DNA from: Pseudonocardia sp. CNS-004
GTDB lineage: Bacteria; Actinomycetota; Actinomycetes; Mycobacteriales; Pseudonocardiaceae
NCBI GenBank assembly: GCA_001942185.1
Contig: MKJV01000064.1
Span: 86,773-150,772 of the forward strand
Reading direction: 5' to 3'
DNA length: 64,000 nucleotides
In this document: positions 26,746 to 35,932 of the stretch, piece by piece
Numbering within the stretch: position 1 is the first letter of the stretch
Layout of the letters: each line of letters starts with the position of its first letter
Program-made: the position numbers and the translations under genes
The notes under the pieces: model-generated
Databases searched by the model: none
Told to the model about the DNA's origin: nothing
What the model saw: only the letters and a program-made list of their open reading frames with translations

Positions 26746-27375
26746 ATGCGGGACACGCGGAACACCGAACTGGCCGAGGTCGCGGAGTCGGATCTCGTGA
26801 CGCGACGCGGCCCGTTCCGCGCCGTCGCGTTCCGGGACCCCTACGACGGCAACGAGCACCTCGCCCTCGTCCGCGGTGAACCGCGGGGCCTGCAGGACGT
26901 GCTGGTCCGGGTGCACTCGGAGTGCCTCACCGGCGACGTCTTCGGCGCGCTGCGGTGCGAGTGCGGCGCCCAGCTGCGGTCGGCCGTCGACGCGATCGCC
27001 GACGCGGGCTGCGGGGTCCTCGTGTACCTGCGCGGCCACGAGGGCCGCGGGATCGGGCTCGTGGCGAAGGTCCGCACCCACGTGCTGCAGGACGAGCAGG
27101 GGCTCGACACCGTCGACTCGGCCACCGCGCTCGGCCTGCCGGTCGACGTCCGTGACTTCGGCGCGGCCGCGCGCGTGCTGCGCCACATCGGCGTCGGCTC
27201 GGTCCGGCTGCTGTCGAACAACGAGGACAAGGTGCTCGCGCTCACCGACCACGGCATCACGGTCACCGGGCGCGTCCCGCTGCTGGAACCGGTGGACGAG
27301 CACAACGTCCGCTACCTCACGGCGAAACGCGACCGCCTCGGTCACGACCTCCCGCACCTGGGGTCACTCGGCTGA
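26746..27375 (+). CDS. GTP cyclohydrolase II homologue, probably FAPy-forming
   Basis: The 209-aa stand-alone RibA-type enzyme has Zn ligands Cys60, Cys71 and Cys73 (SECLTGDVFGALRCECG). It also has the catalytic loop YLRGHEGRGIGL and a C-terminal NNEDKV. At the position of E. coli Tyr105 (KIRAY) it has His112 (KVRTH). In the S. coelicolor paralogue SCO6655 a non-Tyr residue there is linked to stopping at the formylated product FAPy. Opening GTP without deformylation would require the neighbouring creatininase-family enzyme. No ribB domain is fused, so it is probably not the main riboflavin enzyme. Confidence 0.88.
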   Translation: MRDTRNTELAEVAESDLVTRRGPFRAVAFRDPYDGNEHLALVRGEPRGLQDVLVRVHSECLTGDVFGALRCECGAQLRSAVDAIADAGCGVLVYLRGHEGRGIGLVAKVRTHVLQDEQGLDTVDSATALGLPVDVRDFGAAARVLRHIGVGSVRLLSNNEDKVLALTDHGITVTGRVPLLEPVDEHNVRYLTAKRDRLGHDLPHLGSLG

Positions 27376-27385
27376 CCATCCGCGG

Positions 27386-27691
27386 CTACCGCTCGTCCGG
27401 CGCCGCGCCCCCCGAGATCTCGGGCCGACGCCCCGGCCGGGACGTGTGCCGGGGCTCGAGCGTCAGCTTGATCTTCTGGGTGGAGGTGGCGGCGAACCGC
27501 GTCTCGGTGCCCAGCTCCAGCACCCAGAACTTGGCCTTCGCTCCCGGCTTCGCCTCCTTGTCGACGCCCACGGTGAGCTCGACCTCGACCGGGCCGAGCT
27601 CGAATCGCAGCTCCTCGTTCTCGCCGGCGCTCATGGCGTCGGCGAGTTCGGCGCGCAGCTGCGCGATGACGTCCGAGAGCGCCAACGGCAT
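27386..27691 (-). CDS. Trypco2-family protein (trypsin-co-occurring domain)
   Basis: The 101-aa protein begins MPLALSDVIAQLRAELADAM and contains ELRFELGPVEVELTVGVDKE, the helix-plus-strand pattern of Trypco2 domains. These small partners are encoded beside trypsin-like proteases and STAND NTPases in actinobacterial conflict systems. GAGGAG sits six bases before the ATG. It lies downstream of, and on the same strand as, the trypsin-STAND gene at 28035-32173, with a candidate peptide gene between. Its exact biochemical job is unknown. Confidence 0.8.
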   Translation of the reverse strand: MPLALSDVIAQLRAELADAMSAGENEELRFELGPVEVELTVGVDKEAKPGAKAKFWVLELGTETRFAATSTQKIKLTLEPRHTSRPGRRPEISGGAAPDER

Positions 27692-27787
27692 TCCGGGCTC
27701 CTCGCGTGGATCAGGCGGGTGTGAGGGTGCAGGATCGCACCCCCCGGACGGACCGCATGACCCGGTGCCGGGATGGCGATCCGCCTG

Positions 27788-27952
27788 TCACAGCTGGTAG
27801 CCCATCCCCACGCGCGGTCGCTGCGATCGACCGGGAGGCCGGTGCGATCGACCGGGAGGCCGGTGGAACCCGGAAGGTTGTGCGACATCGTCGCTCCTCG
27901 GGTTCCACCTCGGGGACGCGACCGGTGGGGGCGAGTAGATGACTCCGTACAC
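27788..27952 (-). CDS. candidate 54-aa peptide between trypsin-STAND and Trypco2 genes
   Basis: The small ORF starts at GTG 27952 with GAGAGGAGG about seven bases upstream and ends with GMGYQL and a TGA at 27788-27790. It contains a 7-residue duplication (HRPPGRS twice) encoded by an exact 21-bp tandem repeat. The product is Pro/Arg-rich with an aromatic start (YGVIYSPPPV). A different frame starting at ATG 27888, also with GAGGAG five bases upstream, gives TGLPVDR twice and competes with this call. No homologue is recognised. Confidence 0.4.
   Translation of the reverse strand: MYGVIYSPPPVASPRWNPRSDDVAQPSGFHRPPGRSHRPPGRSQRPRVGMGYQL
27822..27863. repeat. exact 21-bp tandem repeat
   Basis: TGCGATCGACCGGGAGGCCGG occurs at 27822-27842 and again immediately at 27843-27863 without mismatch. 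Its length is a multiple of three, so the candidate peptide frame is preserved across both copies. Confidence 0.9.
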
Positions 27953-28034
27953 CGTGCGCCTCCTCTCGGTGGGGATTCGGATCGGATCGCTCTGACACTA
28001 GTGCCGTGCGTAGTGGTAGACGCCGAAAAGTTCC

Positions 28035-31000
28035 TCAAGGTTGTCCCAAGTTCTCGTCGGGACCACCGTCGTTGCGGGTGGTGAGCCAGTCCACGAGCGC
28101 GTCGAACCCCTCCCAGCTCAGGTGGGCGACGGCCGGGACGGCCTCGATCCAACCGTCGGTGGCGAGCAGTTCGACCACCAGGCGCGCGATCCGGTTGCGG
28201 CGCGAGCGGTCCGGCCCGTCGCCCGCGACGAGCACCGCGCCTGCTCGCGCGATCCGGCCGGTCGCGGTCCAGCGGTCGTCGGGCTTGTCGATGGTGCCGA
28301 TCAGTTCCTCGGCGCGGTCGAGGAGTGCCCACGCCCGGTCGCCCGCGACGGCGCTCGCGAGCGCCGTCAGCGCCCGGACGCGCGCGACCGGGCCCTCGAT
28401 CGCACGGCACGTCTCGTCGGCCCACGCCACGTGGCCGGCCGCGGCGAAGGCCTCGACCACGCGCATCCGCGCTCGGTCCTGGCTGTGCCGGTCGTCGATC
28501 CCGGCCAGCTCGGACGAGGTGAGGCGGGCGAGCACCGCCGCCCGGTCGGCGGCGCCGGCCGCCGCGAGGGCGATCGACAGGTGCGCGAACGCGCGAGCCC
28601 GCCGGTCCGGCTCCGCGACGTCCCCCACGACCTGGTGCAGCGCCGTGCTGCGCAGCCGCTCCGCCTCGGCGGCGGCCCCCACGGTGTGCAACGCGGTCGA
28701 CAGCCGCAGGAGTGCGAGGACCCGGCTGTAGCCGGCGCCCGACGAACCGGACGACCGCACCCGGGCGTCGCGGCGGGGACGGAGCTCGGCCAGCACCTCC
28801 TCGGCGGTGCTGACCGCCTCGTCCCGGCTACCGGTGGCGGCCTGCGCCTCGCAGACGGCGACGAGCGCCCACGTCCGGCGCTCGGGCTCGTCCAGCACCC
28901 GGGCGATCGCGGTGGCGCTCCTGATCTCCCCGTAGGCGGCCAGCGCCTCCGCCGTCCGGGTCAGCGCCGCGGCGCGCGCCCGCGGGTCCGAGATCTGCTC
29001 GGCGACCTCGACGGCGGCGGGGAGCTGGTTGATCGCCACGAGCCCGTCGACGGCTCGCAGGCACATCGTCACGAGGCGACGCGGGTCGGTCGTCCGCCGC
29101 GCGATCCCCTCCGCCTCGACGGCACGCGCTGCGGCGCGCCGGTGGTCGCCCGTGGTGGCGAAGGCCGCGGCGACGTCGACGAGTGCCCGCATCCGGCGCG
29201 CGGCGCCGGGCACCCGGCGCACCACCGACTCGGCGCGCCGGGCGTCGCCGTTCCCGGCGAGGCGCGCGGCGACCTCGGTGAGCGCCGACGCCATGCGCTC
29301 GGGGTCCGTCAGCCGGTCCAGCAGCTCCTCGCAACGTTCACCGTTGCTGCGGCGCGTGCGCGACGGCCAGCCGCGCGTCACGCCCACTCCCGCGGGGTCC
29401 GTCAGCCGGTCCAGCAGCTCCTCGCAACGTTCACCGTTGCGCCGGCGGCGTGCGCGACGGCCAGCCGCGCGTACGCCCACTCCCGCTGGGTGTCGCGGAT
29501 GCCGTTCGCGACGAGGTGTTCGGCCTCGTCCAGCAGGCGGGTGGCCACGGCCGGGGAGTCGCCCGCCACCGCCCCGACGAGCGAGAGCAGCGCGCCCACG
29601 GCCTCACCGCGGTTCGCCACGGCGCGGGCCGCGGCCCGCAGCGCGTCGAGGTGCGGGAGGGCGGCCCGGTCGTCGCCGCGTGCGACCGCAGCGCGGACCA
29701 GCGCAGCCAGCGCCGGGAGTCGGGCCGCGGCCCGCCGCGTGCCCGCGGTGATCTCCTCGGCCGGCCCGACCGCTCCCACATCCGCCAGCGCCGCCGCCAG
29801 CTCAGCGCGCCGGCGGTCCCGCGCGGCTCCCCGCGCAGTGCCGTCGACCGGCGCGTCCAGCCTGCCGGGGTCCCCCACCACGACGGCGGCGACGACGACC
29901 GCGACGCGGTTGCGGACGCATCGGGCTCGGCCGCCAGGTCGGCGACGATCGCCCGCGCCGTTGCGGGTCCCGGGCCGTGAGCGCCGTGGCGACCCGGGCC
30001 ATGGCATCCGCCCGGCGCTCCGCCGTGGTCCGCCGCGCCCAGCGTTCGGCCGCGCGGGGTCGTGGGCGGCTGCGGCCACGGCCATGGTGGCGAGCACGGC
30101 GTGGTACCGGTCCCGGTCCGGCACCTGGCCGGCCAGCGCCTCGGCGTCGTCGAGGTGGCCCGCGGCCGCGGCGGCGAGTGCCGCGGCGGCGAGCGCGGCC
30201 CGCCGCCTGCGCTTCGTGAGCCCGCGGGCCAGCGCCGCGGCCCGCTCCCGCCTGCCCAGCGCGGCCCAGACGGCGGGCAGCCGCACCGGGATGTGCTGGT
30301 TGCGCCCGACGATCTCCTCGCGGCGGATCGCGAGCAACACGGCGGCCACCAGATCGGGTTCGGCCCGCCGGGCACCGACCACCTGCGCGAGCGTGATCTC
30401 GTGGAGCGCCGCCGCGTCCCCGCCGGTGACCTCGAGCAGCCGCTCGTGCCGCTGCGGGTCGGCGGCGAGGTCGGTGAGCCGTGCTGCGTCGTCGACTGCC
30501 GCCAGCACGCGGGGGTGGTCGTGCAGCAGGTAGGAGGGGGTCTCGGCGGGCCAGCCGCGGCGCCGGTGGTCCTCGCACCACGCGTTCAGCCGGGCGCGGT
30601 GCAGCGCGAGCTGCGTTCCGAGCTCGTGCTCGGCCGCGTCGCGCAGCCGCCTGCACGCCAGGACGTACTCGGGTGCCGCGTCGTCCGGCTGCCGGACGCG
30701 GACGGCGACGCTGCGCCCGAACGGGCCGGACAGCAGATCGGTCACCGTGAACGGCGAGCTGCCGGTGAGCGCGGCGAGGTCGTCGCCGGTGAGGCCGCCG
30801 CCGGAGGCGGTGACCAGGCCGATCAGGCTCTCGTGCAGCGGGCCCGCCCGCAGCCGCTCCTGGATCTCCCGACGGGCGAAGTGCTCGGTGTTCCGCGCGT
30901 AGGGCGACGCCGCCAGCCAGTGGCGATCGCAGTGGTGCAGCGGGTGGTCGGCCGGAACGTCCGCGGGGAGCGGGCGATCCGGCCTGCTGGTCACCAGCAC

Positions 31001-32173
31001 CGAGACCCCGGCAGGCGGGTGCCGGGGCAGGAGCGCGGCGATGCTCTGCTCCTTGGCCCCGGGCCCGGTGTCCTCGTCGATCCCGTCGACGACGACGAGC
31101 AGCCTGCGCCCCAGGGACCGGCGCCGGCGCGCGGCCGCGTCCAGCAGGGCCAGCAGCCCGCGGCGGCGGTGGTCCGGCGATGCCTGCGGCTGGTGGGGCA
31201 GTGCGGCGAGCGAGGTGAGCTGCTCGGTCACCGCGTCGAGGAACGCCTCGCCGTCCGAGCTCCCCGCACCGCCGAAGAACGCGACGACGTCGACGTCCTC
31301 GGGCGGGTCGAGGGCGAACCGCGCCATGAGCGCGGTCTTGCCCGCCCACGGTGCCCCCTCCCACCACCCGTACGGCCCGGTGAACGCGGCGAGCTCCGCC
31401 AGCTCCGCCTGCCGGCCGAAGAGGCGCTCCGGTGCGATGTCCCCCACCTGCAACAGGTACGACGCCTCGGACCGAACCGGTACCCCGACGTCCGGCAACC
31501 CGGTCGGCGGCAACCCGAGCACGGCACGCAGCCGGGGCGCCTCGTCGCCCGCCGGGCCGTCGGTGAGTGCCGAGATCCGGGCCGCCGCGAGCCTGCGGAG
31601 GCCGTCGCCGCGATGGTGGTCGGTGACGACCCCGACGATGCGGTGGCCTGCCCACAGAGCAGCGCCGGACATGCCCTCCCACGGCGAGGCGAGCGGGTCG
31701 GGGTCGTACTCGGGCGGGGCGACCTCGACCTCCAGCCGCTTGGAGCGCAGGTTCGACAGCGGCGCCACGGCACCGTTCGCCTGGTGCGAGTCGCGGTAGA
31801 TCCCGCCGCGGGTGCCGCCGTACCCCTTCAGCTTGAACCGCGGGAACCCCACGGCCCGCACGGAGATCACGTCGGCCCGGTCGCCGACCCGGCCGTACGA
31901 GCTCGCGGTGACGGGGCCCGGGGCGTCGATGAGCACCGCCGCCAGGTCCGACTTCGGGTCGGCAACGACCTCGACGGCGGGGGTGCTCCACTCCCGGTGC
32001 GTGTCGGCGTCGAAGCGCAGCACGACATCCCGGGCGCCGTCCACCACATGGGCCGCGGTGAGCACCACGCCGGACGCGACCCGATAGCCGGAACCGCGCC
32101 GACGAGTGCCGTCGGGGCCCGTGACGATGACCTCGGCCACCCGGTGCGGGTCGACACCCGGCTCCGCGTGCAC
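28035..32173 (-). CDS. trypsin-like protease fused to STAND NTPase and helical repeats (apparent frameshifts)
   Basis: About 1380 aa after four single-base restorations (near 30070, 29960, 29850 and 29440). Residues 1-200 form a trypsin-like domain with His42 (VVLTAAHVV), Asp76 (DPKSDLAAVL) and Ser169 (WEGMSGAAL), a complete triad. Residues 250-500 are a P-loop STAND module: GRQAEL, Walker A GAPWAGKT (273-280), Walker B LLVVVDGIDED and SVLVTSRPDR. The rest is an Ala-rich alpha-solenoid of TPR-like repeats, the likely sensor arm. It includes a 93-bp tandem duplication at 29301-29486. Together with Trypco2 it forms a probable conflict or defence system in which NTP-driven assembly triggers proteolysis. 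Confidence 0.82.
29301..29486. repeat. 93-bp near-identical tandem duplication inside the repeat domain
   Basis: Copy 1 (29301-29393) and copy 2 (29394-29486) share GGGGTCCGTCAGCCGGTCCA and the following 25 bases exactly. They differ only by a few substitutions and one-base indels around 29345-29352 and 29379. The period is 31 codons, one solenoid-repeat length. The encoded core NGERCEELLDRLTDP appears twice. Confidence 0.85.
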
Positions 32174-32285
32174 GGCCGTGATCCCCCCTCGGAACTGCCT
32201 GCAACCTACCGGTTACCGCAGGACGGCGAATGCGGGACCGGGCCGGGTGAGGCTATTTTGTCGTATTGCGCTTACAGGGAGCCGC

Positions 32286-32603
32286 ATGGAGGTCGTCGCG
32301 CTGCACAACGGCCTGCTCGGGGAGGTGCCGCTGCGGCCGCGCATCGCCGACCACGGGTTGGGTCCGCACCTGCACCACGGCGAGCCGGGCGCCGGCCTGG
32401 TCGACCGGGTGCGGGCCAACACCTCACTCGGGTTGGCGGCCGCCGTCTGCGAGCACGGCGTGGAGCGGCTGGGGCGCTGCCGGGCCGTCGGGTGCGACCG
32501 CGTCTACGCCGACGTGCGACGCGGTCCCCGGCGCCGCTACTGCACGCGGGCCTGCCGGAACCGCAGCTCCGTTGCCACTTTCTGGGCCCGGCGCGCCTCG
32601 TGA
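32286..32603 (+). CDS. short CGNR zinc-finger regulator
   Basis: The 105-aa protein has a C-terminal CGNR zinc finger (CRAVGCDRVYADVRRGPRRR, then YCTRACRNRSS) and a compact N-terminal segment. Typical family members are near 190 aa with an ABATE domain, which is reduced or missing here. GGGAG precedes the ATG. The stop overlaps the MFS start (TGATG), so the two genes are coupled and it probably controls the transporter. It is divergent from the trypsin-STAND gene. Confidence 0.8.
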   Translation: MEVVALHNGLLGEVPLRPRIADHGLGPHLHHGEPGAGLVDRVRANTSLGLAAAVCEHGVERLGRCRAVGCDRVYADVRRGPRRRYCTRACRNRSSVATFWARRAS

Positions 32604-33804
32604 TGGCACTGTGCCGGACGCCGCGCGGCACCCTCGCCGCGCTCACCGCGACGGCGCTGCTGTTCATGTCGACCTGGTTCTCCGCCACCGCGGTCATCCC
32701 GCAGGTGCGCGTGGAGTGGCAACTCTCGGCGGAGGCCGTCGCCTGGATGACGATCGCAGTGCAGTGGGGATTCGTCACCGGCGCGCTGTTCTCGGCGGCG
32801 TTCACCGTCGCCGACGCGGTCGCGCCGACCAGGTTGATCTTCCTGTGCTCGATCGGCGCCGCGAGTGCCAACCTGCTGCTCCTCGTCACCGGCGACGCGG
32901 CCTTCGGCGCCACCGCCCGGTTCGCCACGGGCTTCTTCATCGCGGGTATCTACCCGCCCGCGCTGAAGCTGATCTCCACCTGGTACCGGCAGGGCCGGGG
33001 AACCGCACTCGGTGTGCTGGTGGCTGCGCTGAGCGTGAGCCAGGGCGTACCGCACCTCGTCAACGGCCTCGGCGGGCTGGACTGGCGGACCGTCATCGTG
33101 ACCACCTCGGTCCTCACCGTCGCCGGCGGAGCGATCACCGTGATCGTCGTGCGGGAAGGCCCGTTCCCGTTCCCCGGGGCGGTGTTCGACCCGCGGCAGG
33201 TCCGGGCTCTGCTCCGCGACCGCGGCACCCGCCTCGCGATGATCGGCTACCTGTGCCACATGTGGGAGCTGTACGCGATGTGGGCCTGGTTCCTGGTCTT
33301 CTTCACGGCGGCGATGCACCGGCGCGGGCTGGACGACCCGGCGATGGCGGCGTACGTCACGTTCGCGGTGTTCGTGGTCGGCGGCTCGCCAACTGGACCG
33401 GCGGTGCGCTGGGTGACCGGATCGGTCGGGAGCGGACCGCCATCGGGATGATGGCCGTGTCGGGTACCTGCGCCGCCACGATCGGCCTGCTGATCGACTT
33501 CCCGTTGTGGCTGCTCGCCGGCGTCGGGCTGGTGTGGGGCTACAGCGTGGTCGGCGACTCCACGCAGTTCTCCACGCTCGTCACCGAGCTGGCCGACCAG
33601 AGCTACGTGGGCACCGCGCTGACCGTCCAGATGGCGCTCGGGTTCCTGCTCACGGGCGCCACGATCTGGCTCGTGCCCGCCGTCGCGCAGGCGGCCGGCT
33701 GGCACTGGGCGTTCGCCGCGCTGGCGGTCGGCCCGATCGCCGGGATAATCGCGATGCTCCGGCTGCTCAGAATTCGATGGCCCCGGCCCGGGTGCCGCGC
33801 TTAG
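32603..33804 (+). CDS. MFS transporter, 12-helix (apparent frameshift)
   Basis: About 400 aa with one base restored near 33390 (GGCC read as GCC). The first frame ends FVVGGS and the second resumes ANWTGGALGDRIGRERTAIG, the conserved MFS loop. Other motifs are LLFMSTWFSATAVIPQVRVE and FFIAGIYPPALKLISTWYRQ. It resembles nitrate/cyanate-type MFS members, but the substrate is unknown. ATG 32603 overlaps the CGNR stop. Confidence 0.85.
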
Positions 33805-33815
33805 CGTCCCGGACC

Positions 33816-34698
33816 GTGATCCACGAGCACCCGCTGGCCTACCTGCTCGGACTCGAGGGCGTGGCCCTGCTGCGGGCGTTCATCGGCGAGTACGACCGCG
33901 ACTTCGTGGAGGCCCGCATCGCGGAGGTCCGGGAACTGCTCGCCGACGAGTCGCTGGCCGACGCCGCCGTGGCCGTCGAGCGGGTCGGCACGGTGGAGGG
34001 CTACCGGGTGTGGTCGGCCACCTACGACGACGGCCGCAACTCCGCGTTCGACGTCGACGAGCCGGTCGTGAAGGAGATCCTGGACGCCGTCCCGGCGGGC
34101 GTCGCCGTCGACGCCGCCTGCGGCACCGGCCGGTTCGCGGCGTTGCTGGCCGCACGCGGGCACCGCGTGATCGGCGTGGACAGTTCGCCCGACATGCTCG
34201 CCAGGGCGCACGGGAACGTGCCCGACGGGGACTTCCGGCCGGGTGACCTCACCCGGTTGCCGGTCGCCGACGCCTCCGCCGACGTCGTGACCTGCGGGCT
34301 CGCCCTCGGGCACGTCGCCGATCTGCGCCCGGTGTTCGCGGAGTTCGCGCGGGTGCTGCGCCCCGGCGGCCACCTGGTGATCTCCGACATGCACCCGGAG
34401 CGGATCCAGCGCGGGATCATCCCCACCGTGCGGGACGCCGACGGACGCCCCGGCCGGCTGCCCGGCCACCGCCACCTCGTGGGCGACTACCTGCGCGCCG
34501 CCCTCGACACCGGGCTCCAGCTGCGTCGCTGCGAGGAACCCGTCCTCGAGCCTGCCCCCGCCGCCGCGGCGGCGACGGAGCTGGGCTCGTGGGACGTCTG
34601 GCCGTGGTCGCTCGCCGCGGTCGTGCCGGAGCGCGCGGGCGGCCGACGCCGGGATCCCGGTCGAGATCATCTGGCACTTCCAGCTGGCCGGGCGGTAG
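33816..34698 (+). CDS. class I SAM-dependent methyltransferase (apparent frameshift at the C-terminus)
   Basis: About 293 aa. Motif I is VAVDAACGTGRFAALLAARG, motif II GVDSSPDM, then DFRPGDLTRLPVADASADVV and LRPGGHLVISDMHPE, as in Methyltransf_11/UbiE-like enzymes. GTG 33816 has no strong ribosome site and lies 11 bases after the MFS stop. Near 34640 one extra G (or two lost bases) must be corrected to reach GIPVEIIWHFQLAGR and the TAG at 34696-34698. It then overlaps the convergent SDR gene by 32 bp. Substrate unknown. Confidence 0.8.
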
Positions 34699-35398
34699 CC
34701 GCGAGCTCCGGGTACAGCGCAGGCAGCTCGGCGGAGAGACCGCTCCGCACGGCACGGCTGATGTCGTCGGCGACGACCTCCAGTGCACCGTCCGCCACGC
34801 CGTCGAGGGCGAGCGCGGCGATCGTCGCCGGGTCGCTCTTCTCCACGTCGAGGTGGGCGACCATGTCGGTGTCCATGTAGCCGACGTGCAGCGCCGTGGT
34901 GGTGATGCCGCGCGGAGCGAGCTCGAGGCGCAGCGCGTTCGTCAGTGCCCAGCCGGCCGCCTTCGCGGCGTTGTACGCCCCCGAACCCGCCGGGTGCACC
35001 CAGGACAGCACCGACAGCACGTTGAGCACCGCCCCGCCGCCACCGGCCGCGATGAGCGGGGCGAACGCCCTGGTGACGGCGAGCGTGCCGAAGTAGTGGG
35101 TCTCCATGTCCAGCCGGATGTCGGCCGGGTCGCCGTCGAGCAGGGCGGCCCCGGTGAGCGACCCGGCGTTGTTGACCAGCAGCGTGACGTCGCCCGCCAC
35201 CGCGGCCGCTGCGGCCACCGACGCCGGGTCGGTGATGTCCAGCCGCAGCGGGGTGGCGCCGGGCAGGTCGACCGCGTCCGGGTTGCGGGCCGCGGCGTAC
35301 ACCGTCCGCGCACCGCGCTCGAGCAGCCCGGCGGCGAGGTGCCGTCCCAGACCGCGGTTCGCCCCGGTGACCAGCGCGACCGAGTTCCTGATGTCCAT
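34667..35398 (-). CDS. SDR-family oxidoreductase
   Basis: The 243-aa classical short-chain dehydrogenase has the cofactor motif ALVTGANRGLGRHLAAGL (residues 8-25), LVNNAG and the active-site Ser/Tyr/Lys in VLSVLSW and SGAYNAAKAAG. Arg residues after the second strand (AAARNPDA) suggest NADP. Substrate unknown. It is divergent from the HxlR regulator across a TTGG/CCAA dyad and is presumably controlled by it. Confidence 0.92.
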   Translation of the reverse strand: MDIRNSVALVTGANRGLGRHLAAGLLERGARTVYAAARNPDAVDLPGATPLRLDITDPASVAAAAAVAGDVTLLVNNAGSLTGAALLDGDPADIRLDMETHYFGTLAVTRAFAPLIAAGGGGAVLNVLSVLSWVHPAGSGAYNAAKAAGWALTNALRLELAPRGITTTALHVGYMDTDMVAHLDVEKSDPATIAALALDGVADGALEVVADDISRAVRSGLSAELPALYPELAATARPAGSAR

Positions 35399-35409
35399 GA
35401 CGCCTCCTG

Positions 35410-35426
35410 AGTTGGTTTCACCAACT
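35410..35426. promoter_or_regulatory. HxlR-type operator dyad
   Basis: AGTTGG (35410-35415) and CCAACT (35421-35426) are perfect inverted arms around TTTCA. A third CCAACT half-site lies at 35448-35453. The site is between the divergent SDR and HxlR starts. Confidence 0.65.
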
Positions 35427-35473
35427 TAGCGTGCTGGATAGGTGCTTCCAACTCAGATGGGTAAACTGGACCC

Positions 35474-35920
35474 GTGGCTGTGACGGAACAGACGTGCTCG
35501 ATCGCGCGCTCGCTGGAGGTGCTCGGCGAGCGCTGGACGTTCCTCGTCCTGCGCGAGGCGGTGTCGGGCACCACCCGGTTCGCCGACTTCCGCGCCGCGC
35601 TGGGCGTGGCCTCCGACGTGCTGTCCGACCGGCTCTCCACGCTCGTCGCCGCGGGCGTGCTGGAGAAGCGGCCCTACCGTGAGCCCGGCGCGCGGGTCCG
35701 CGACAGCTACCACGTCACGCCTGCCGGACACGAGCTGCGGATCGTGCTCGGGGCGCTCCAGCAGTGGGGCGACGAGCACCGCCCGTACGCGCCAGGGCCC
35801 ACGGTGCTGCGGCGCTCGGCGGCCGGCCGCCCCCTGCGCGTGGCGTTCGTGGACGACGAGGGCACCGAGGTTCCGCTGGACGAGGTGCGCTTCGTGCGCA
35901 CGTCCACGTACCCGAGCTGA
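35474..35920 (+). CDS. HxlR-family transcriptional regulator
   Basis: The 148-aa winged-helix protein begins TCSIARSLEVLGERWTFLVL, followed by TTRFADFRAALGVASDVLSD and RLSTLVAAGVLEKRPY, the hallmark HxlR layout. HxlR proteins usually respond to reactive electrophiles or redox stress. It probably represses the divergent SDR gene. GTG start at 35474. Confidence 0.92.
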   Translation: MAVTEQTCSIARSLEVLGERWTFLVLREAVSGTTRFADFRAALGVASDVLSDRLSTLVAAGVLEKRPYREPGARVRDSYHVTPAGHELRIVLGALQQWGDEHRPYAPGPTVLRRSAAGRPLRVAFVDDEGTEVPLDEVRFVRTSTYPS

Positions 35921-35932
35921 GCCGGGACCGTC

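Noticed and set aside
27631..27888. ORF starting ATG 27888 (MSHNLPGST...) as the main small gene
   Set aside because: It has a good ribosome site but runs 61 bases into the Trypco2 coding region in another frame. The GTG 27952 frame ends cleanly before it. Kept only as an alternative.
29301..29486. 93-bp tandem repeat as a mobile-element scar
   Set aside because: The unit is coding, of solenoid-repeat length and has no inverted ends, so repeat expansion or an assembly artefact fits better.
28041..33451. Very long plus-strand frames opposite the STAND gene
   Set aside because: They are codon-position shadows: Arg/Gly/Pro-rich with no domains, while the minus strand gives clear protease and NTPase motifs. 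Only the end of one frame (from 32603) is a real MFS gene.
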